Below, one piece after another: positions 57,726 through 64,000 of a stretch of DNA of 64,000 nucleotides; the stretch's first letter is position 1, and every line of letters begins with the position of its first letter. Under the pieces are notes generated by a model that made no database searches, was not told where the DNA came from, and was given only the letters and a program-made list of their open reading frames with translations. The stretch is from positions 28,475,158 through 28,539,157 of the forward strand of contig NC_133105.1 of NCBI RefSeq assembly GCF_022965805.1. Reading direction: 5' to 3'. This DNA is from Primulina eburnea (Eukaryota > Streptophyta > Magnoliopsida > Lamiales > Gesneriaceae). The position numbers and the translations under genes were made by a program.

Positions 57726-57970
57726 CTCGAGTTTTGTACTTGTTTAGCATACTATTATCAATAATGCAATCAAATCAGCAACACAAGTACATAAACATTA
57801 CAGTCATACAGACCCAACAGATAATGCATATCTCCATGCAACTCATTCAAGGATAATCTTAAGGAATGCATTAGTATATATCAATACATATGCAATCTAA
57901 TTATAAAGAATAGTACGTGTTGTGAATTCTGGGTCTGTTCTTCTGTCATTACCACCAATGACTTTGCTCT

Positions 57971-58897
57971 TTAAGATCTTCGAAAATGTTTCTGAGGAAA
58001 AACTTTAGCAAAGTGTCCCGTCTGCTTACAGATATTGCACTTCCCAAGCACTCCCTGACATTGTTCTGTGGAGTGTCTCCCTCCACAAGTCCTGCAATAC
58101 ACTCCGGTATAGCTCGGACCAGGACTGCTAGAACTAGAGGAATCACTTCCTAACTTCTTGAACTGTTTCTTTTGAATTCTCAATGGTTCTTTTTCCTTAC
58201 CACTACGACTGCCAATCTCTACTCTGGAAGGCAGTTGCTGTGCAGTCTGTTCTGAAAGAACATACGATGTTCCCTGTTGTCCTATCAGAACCGTTTCTGC
58301 TCTTTTAGCTCTATTCAAGGTATCCGCAAAATTACTTGATTGCTTCACATTCACCAACGTACGTATTTCTGGATTCAATCCTTGAATGAACTGACTAGAA
58401 ATAGCATAATCATTTCTAGCCGTAAGAGGGGCAAAACGTAACAAGGTGAAGAACTGTGCCAAGTATTCATCAATACTCATCTGACCTTGTCTCAGGTTTG
58501 CAAATTCTGCACTTCTGTCCTCTCTATATGACACGGGGAAAAATCTTTGATAAAACTCAAACTTGAAAATCTTCCACGTAATCACTGGACGACTCTGCTC
58601 TAAAGCTCCTTTAGTGAGTAACCACCATCTTCGGGCAGCCTCATGCAATTGGTTCTCAATAAGCCTAATTCTACACTCATCTGTGAAATTTAGGAATTCA
58701 AATAACATTTCTATTTCTTCAAGCCACTTCTCACAATCTGCTGGCGTCTCATTTCCCTTCAGAACCGGCGGCTGAAACGACTGAAACCTCTGAAACTGTG
58801 TTTCCATCTGAATTTCTGCCACATCTATCTTAGGTTCTGACTTACCTGTCTGATCATATGAAGTACTGCCCCTTTCTGGAATTCTTCTAGGAGGTAT
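57971..58897 (-). CDS. gag: gag of Gypsy G (open, but without its usual ATG)
   Basis: Open from ATA at 58897-58895 (IPPRRIPERGSTS), where element F has ATG-CCG-CC; the first true ATG is 58807 (METQFQRFQSFQPP), giving about 278 residues. Capsid core (NQLHEAARRWWLLTKGALEQ, FKFEFYQRFFPVSYREDR, FANLRQGQMSIDEYLAQF), serine-rich linker, and CCHC knuckle CNICKQTGHFAKVF, in which the last Cys has become Phe. It ends with a stop right after HFRRS and is not fused to pol. A capsid protein could still be made, but RNA binding may be impaired. Confidence 0.8.
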   Translation of the reverse strand: MPPRRIPERGSTSYDQTGKSEPKIDVAEIQMETQFQRFQSFQPPVLKGNETPADCEKWLEEIEMLFEFLNFTDECRIRLIENQLHEAARRWWLLTKGALEQSRPVITWKIFKFEFYQRFFPVSYREDRSAEFANLRQGQMSIDEYLAQFFTLLRFAPLTARNDYAISSQFIQGLNPEIRTLVNVKQSSNFADTLNRAKRAETVLIGQQGTSYVLSEQTAQQLPSRVEIGSRSGKEKEPLRIQKKQFKKLGSDSSSSSSPGPSYTGVYCRTCGGRHSTEQCQGVLGKCNICKQTGHFAKVFPQKHFRRS

Positions 58898-59228
58898 ATC
58901 TGATTACCAAAACCATTAGTAACCCAATACTGCAAATCTGTGCCAATCTTTTTCTGATCATGATCATCTTACTGCTGATCAGGAATCAGATCTGATTCAT
59001 ACTTAATGATACATAATACCAATCTAAATCAATTAATCAGGTAAACATGTATCTTAAAGCAGTAACACATAATCTCATGCTAGCATCACAATGTCAATCA
59101 ACATTATAACCAATCTCATGCTAGCAATCACATGCAAGGAAAGAAAATTCAATCTACCCCGTTCATTCTCTTCTATCTCAGTCTAAAGAATCTATCAACT
59201 CTGACTATCTCAATCTAAAGGACTTATC

Positions 59229-59240
59229 GCTCTGATACCA
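59229..59240 (-). other. Primer binding site of Gypsy G
   Basis: Minus-strand TGGTATCAGAGC five bases from the LTR edge. Confidence 0.85.
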
Positions 59241-59245
59241 CCTGT

Positions 59246-60998
59246 TGTGGGGACCCGGACGCTGATCATTTTCTTAATCATCGTTGGGATTTAATTATCA
59301 GTTCTGATAAACAGGGTCTAAAAATTTTTCTTTTTAAAATGCATCTGCGGAAGGTAATGGAATCTAAATAATACACATCTCTGTATAAAAACTATATTTC
59401 AATATCAAAAGTACAATACTGTACAACTAGGTCTAAGGTTCAGTTACTAAATTCAAGTAATAAACCAAGTCTGCAACAAGTCCGGAATCACCACGCTAAC
59501 TCGTCTTCTCTCATCGTCATCTCGACCCTGATCCAGCCCCACCTGTTGTCATGCACACATACAAAACAAGACAACAGCCGGATAACTCCGGTGAGAATAA
59601 ATCCCAGTATAAAACATGGTAAGCATGTATATAAACAAACTAAATCGTAAAACATGCTATCATGTATAGAAACAATCTATTTCATAGTCTATGAAATTAA
59701 TCAAATAAGCATGCAACTCAATTCAGATAAACATGCATATAAACAATCTTAATCATAAACATGCTAATCCAACTGAAAGCAGTAATGATAGGTCCCATGA
59801 TCTAGGAGCCACATCCATATAAGCATGCAGTTCTAATCAAATCATGTCTTGACTTGACTCGATCTATAACTCTAGGGATCCCGGTGTGAATAAGACGTCA
59901 TTGTCTGTCACCTACCCTCCCAATCGAGGTGCTGTACGTCTTATTCCTAGACTTCGGCCTGATCTGTATCCGCATCTACAATAGGGGCGGTGATCTTCCC
60001 CTAAGCTGAGATATCGCCGAACATCTAGAAGTCTGCCTGATCTCCAGACTGTCCTATCTTAATGCATGAATACACAATCTGTAAACAAACATAATCATTC
60101 TAATGCAATGCCACAAGATCTGTAAACAAAGCATAGCAAGATTTGTATACAAGTTCTATAAACAAATCTATAAACAATCATATCAAAACATAAATAATAG
60201 TCTAGTATGTGATTTTATTGGGAAACTCAAATAAGATCTGATTTGAGTTATATCTTCCCAGATATCACATGAATTATACCTTTATCTTCCCCGTCTGAGG
60301 AAGACGAAGTCTCGAAGTCCAGTCTGTCCATCTTCAATCTGAAATGACAAGAATAAATACACTGTATCAATGTGCAGCTCAAAACACAATCTGTTCTGAT
60401 CAATACCCAATTCAGTACAAAATCTGATCAATGTCTGAACATAATACAATCTGAGTCATGTCATCGACACTACAATCCAATCTGAATAATTACGGAATCT
60501 GATCCATCTCAATCAATACTGAATCTGATCAATATAAATCAACTGATGTTTCGACGGCATAATAATACAATCTGACTAACCCCGTCCATCTGAACATCAC
60601 AAATATAATACTGGACTTCATAATCTGTGTTAATATAATTCATACTCTGAATACTAACACAATTTTTATATAGAATCTCAGTCAATATCTTTAAAAAATC
60701 ATAACAATTACCGAAACAATCTATTCTTTAATCTGACTTCAATTCTATAATGTCTACGGTAGCAGAAACACTATATCTGAATCATATTGAATTCTGGCAA
60801 TATCATAATTTCAAATGATAACAGAACTCCATAAAACTTACGTCCAGTTGTAGCTCTCAACGAGAGGAGTACAGTACTGTGTCCGGAATTAAAATCTGAT
60901 AACCGAATTAACCAAAATCACAATTTTCGCACCAACCAATTTTTGAGAATTTCATGAAGCTTTTCTCGGTTTTGCCTTGAAATTGTCGAGGAAATGAT

Positions 60999-61072
<74 letters not shown>

Positions 61073-61363
61073 ATTGCATGGCCACGTTGAAGAGGTGAAT
61101 CAATCAATTGCATGGCCACGTTCAAGAGGTGAATTAAGCCAAGTGTCCCATGCAAAATACATTAATTACACTTTAGTCCCTCAATTTTTCACTAATTGCA
61201 AATTGGCCCCGCTCAATCTTTTTAATTCAATTCAATCTTAAATAATTCCATTTCAATCCTAAATAATTGCAAACATCTTGGAATATAAATCAACACTCCA
61301 AAAGTTTCCAATTACATACTCTCGGAATAAAATAATATCATCTTTATTATCTCGGGCCTTACA
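59246..61363 (-). repeat. 5' LTR of Gypsy G (right)
   Basis: Plus-strand edges TGTGGGGACCCGGACGC and CTCGGGCCTTACA. Contains the CCGG hairpin (about 59578-59591), long stem-loop 60208-60269, a TA tract 61003-61070 and the 34-base tandem CAATTGCATGG unit. The TA tract is longer than in the left LTR. It lacks the GC-rich array that its relatives A and C carry at this position. Confidence 0.9.
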
Positions 61364-61368
61364 CAATA
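61364..61368 (+). repeat. Target site duplication of Gypsy G (right)
   Basis: CAATA, partner of 53448-53452. Confidence 0.9.
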
Positions 61369-64000
61369 CTTTTTCAGAGGCACTGAACCGGGCGAAGGGA
61401 GCAGAGGCTGGCTTGATCAGGTAGCAAGGAGCTTCCTATGGTGTTCAGGGGCAGAGACCGCCACAGCCTACCGCCGTTCAGTTTCCACCACCTCCTCCTC
61501 GATTTGATAGCGGATCTAATAGTAGTGGCAAGAAGGAATTTCTGAAGGCTAAGGGCAAGCATTTTAAGCGATCTGGGAGCAGTTCATCGAGTTCGAGTGG
61601 AGCTCGACAGAGAGGTCAGGGTTCAGATTACAGTGGCACATACTGTAGTTCGTGCGGAGGGCGACATGCCACGGAGCAATGTCAAGGAGTTTTGGGACGC
61701 TGCAATGTCTGTAGGCAACCGGGACACTTTGCCAGAGTTTGTCCACAGAGAGGTGCACAACGATTCCAGAGTACAGGGTCATCAGCACCAGTGCCACAGA
61801 TGGAGAGACAGGCATCATCTGTACACTCCTTCCAGCCACCATCTACACAGACCCAGCAGAAACCCGGAGGTAGTCAGACAGTGAGTCAACCTCCCAGACA
61901 GCAGGCTAGGGTGTTTGCGCTGACAGAGGAGCAGGCGCAGGAGGCACCAGACGATGTCATTGCAGATAACTTTTTCCTTTGCGGTTATCCTGCATATGTG
62001 TTGATAGACACAGGTGCATCCCATACATTCATATCTGAGCATTTTGCATTGAGACATTCATTGGCTGTCGAGTCGATGTCTACTGTAGTGTCTATGACAT
62101 CTCCGTTGGGAAGTGGTTTGATATCTGTGACTACTGTTAGACACTGTATACTTCAGTTTGAGGGGCACGAGATTGATTTAGATTGTGTAGTACTTGGTTT
62201 AGCTGATTTTGATTGTATAGTTGGCATAGATATGTTAACCAAGTACAGGGCCACTGTAGATTGTTTCCAAAAGATTGTCAGATTTAGACCCGAGATGACA
62301 GATGAGTGGAAATTCTACGGAAAGGGTTCCAGATCTCGGATTCCCTTAGTATCTGCTCTGACTATGAGTAGATTGCTTCAGAGAGGAGCAGAGGGCTTTC
62401 TCGTGTATTCAGTAGATCTGCTGAAGTCGAGCCCAGCATTGGCAGATCTGCCAGTAGTTTGCGAGTTTGCAGATTTTTTTCCAGATGAGATTCCGGGATT
62501 GCCTCCAGTCCGAGAGGTAGATTTTAGCATCGATCTTGTGCCAGGCAGTGTTCCTATTTCGAGAGCTCCGTATAGGATGGCGCCTATCGAACTGAAAGAA
62601 TTGAAAGGACAGTTGGAAGATCTTCTGTCCAAGGGATATATCAGACCCAGTGTATCTCCTTGGGGTGCTCTGGTGCTTTTTGTTAGGAAGAAAGATGGTT
62701 CGATGCGACTATGTATTGATTATAGGCAGTTGAACAAGGCAACAGTGAAGAACAAGTATCCTTTGCCTCGCATCGACGATTTGTTTGATCAGTTACAGGG
62801 GTCTTCTGTTTACTCGAAGATTGATTTGAGGTCAGGGTATCATCAGCTCAGAGTTAGAGACGTTGATATACCGAAGACTCTATTCTGAACCAGGTATGGA
62901 CATTACGAGTTTATTGTTATGCCTTTCGGTTTGACGAATGCACCAGCGGTATTTATGAGTTTGATGAACCGCATCTTTCAGAGATATTTAGATGATTTTG
63001 TGATTGTGTTCATTGATGATATTTTGGTATATTCAAAGAGTCTGATTGAGCATGCAGAGCATTTGAGAATTGTATTGCGGACTTTGAGAAAAGAGCAGTT
63101 ATACGCCAAAATGTCCAAGTGCGAATTCTGGCTGAAACAGGTTGTCTTTTTGGGGCACATTATATCTGGAGATGGTATTGTGGTAGATCCGAGTAAAGTT
63201 GAGGCTGTGATCAATTGGCCGAGACCGACTTCTGTGCCAGAGATACGCAGTTTCATGGGTCTAGTCGGGTATTATCGTCGTTTTATCCGAGATTTCTCCA
63301 GTATAGCGAAGCCTATCACCCAGTTGACATAGAAGAACATGCCATTTGTGTGGTCCGAATATTGTGAAGCCAGTTTTGTAGAGTTGAAGAAGATGCTGAC
63401 TAGTGCGCCTGTCTTGACGATTCCTTCAGGTACATGTGAGTTTGTTGTATATTGTGACGCATCTCACAGAGGGCTAGGATGTGTTCTTATGCAGCGAGGG
63501 CATGTGATAGCGTACGCCTCTAGACAGTTGAAGCCGCACGAGACCCGTTATCCGATTCATGATCTTGAATTGGCGGCAATTGTCTTTGGCTTGAAGATCT
63601 GGCGTCATTATCTGTATGGCGAGAAATTTGAGATCTACTCGGACCATAAGAGCTTGAAGTACCTCTTTTCTCAGTCAGAGTTGAACATGAGGCAGCGACG
63701 ATGGCTTGATCTGCTGAAAGATTTTGATTGCGAGATCAAGTACTATCCAGGGAAGTCGAATGCAGCGGCAGATGCTTTGAGTCAAAAGGTATGTGCTCTT
63801 TCCTTGTCGACAGTAGGTGTATCGAATTTAGTAGAGGATTGTTGCTTGTCTGGGTTGACATTTGATACAGAGAATAGACCGTTGCGACTTGCTGCGATTC
63901 AGATTGAGCCAGATTTGATTTTGAGGGTCAAAGAGGAGCAGAAAACCTATCCGAGCATTCAGAAATCGATTGATATGGTCAGAGCTGGTCATATATCAGA
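61369..64000 (+). pseudogene. gag-pol: gag end to RNase H, Gypsy F (continues past window)
   Basis: Continues gag of F (FSEALNRAKGAEAGLIR), then TAG at 61422-61424, a serine-rich linker, CCHC knuckle [14 protein letters not shown], glutamine-rich linker, protease ([26 protein letters not shown]), RT ([29 protein letters not shown]) and RNase H ([35 protein letters not shown]). Stops at 62886-62888 (TGA; H has CGA) and 63330-63332 (TAG; H has CAG) interrupt the frame. It is still open at 64000, near the integrase start, so integrase and the 3' LTR lie outside. Confidence 0.9.

Larger units (their letters stand above)
53453..61363 (-). mobile_element. Gypsy element G, complete non-autonomous element
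   Basis: 7911 bp with two nearly identical LTRs, CAATA target duplication, primer site, about 330 bp leader, an open gag, a protease/RT linker remnant and about 1.9 kb of decayed pol. It lacks RT, RNase H and integrase frames, so its insertion needed proteins from another element. Gag and LTR blocks are closest to the H/F type, so a relative of its own host, F, is the likely helper (inference). LTR similarity implies a young insertion. Confidence 0.9.

Overview
This window is a plant nuclear-type intergenic block made almost entirely of nested and broken LTR retrotransposons. Evidence: TG...CA LTRs of about 1.8-2.8 kb, initiator-Met primer sites (TGGTATCAGAGC), chromodomain-type Ty3/Gypsy integrases, and plant-type Ty1/Copia proteins. 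No host gene, rRNA, tRNA or CRISPR array was recognised. The species cannot be fixed from the sequence; an angiosperm is near certain.

Layout. 1-2294: unassigned sequence. 2295-3532: Copia-type leader fragment. 3533-7118: Gypsy A (minus), non-autonomous, with gag and one LTR. 7119-18931: Gypsy B (minus), chromovirus, with a 2.44-kb tandem duplication of its 3' end. 18932-24874: Gypsy C (plus), non-autonomous relative of A. 24875-28710: Gypsy D (minus), gag-to-RT ORF plus part of the 5' LTR. 28711-30013: LTR fragment I. 30014-35696: Gypsy H (minus), nearly complete pol with its 3' LTR. 35697-38091: Copia J (plus), RNase H end and 3' LTR. 38092-45093: Copia K (minus), gag to RT with an integrase deletion, a long leader and a 5' LTR. 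45094-46985: LTR fragment M (plus). 46986-47163: orphan coding-like fragment. 47164-50878: Gypsy E (minus, same family as D), 3' LTR and INT/RNase H. 50879-53452 and 61364-64000: Gypsy F (plus, same family as H), split by Gypsy G (53453-61363, minus), a complete non-autonomous element with a CAATA target duplication.

Relations. A, C and G form one lineage related to the autonomous H/F type. They share the LTR interior and gag but carry a collapsed pol, and all three have ATA where F has the gag ATG; they probably depend on proteins made by H/F-like elements. The insertion order can be read from the junctions: G into F, F into E, E next to an orphan fragment, K into M, probably J into K, H into I, I into D, C into D, and B into C.

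The most interesting signal lies in the LTRs. (i) Several unrelated families carry GC-rich, near-palindromic short repeat arrays, in several cases just before a TATA-like tract. (ii) The A/C/G and F/H LTRs share a long stem-loop whose arms differ in a compensatory way. (iii) D and E carry three tandem hairpins with paired arm changes. These comparisons were made by eye and need alignment and folding to confirm.
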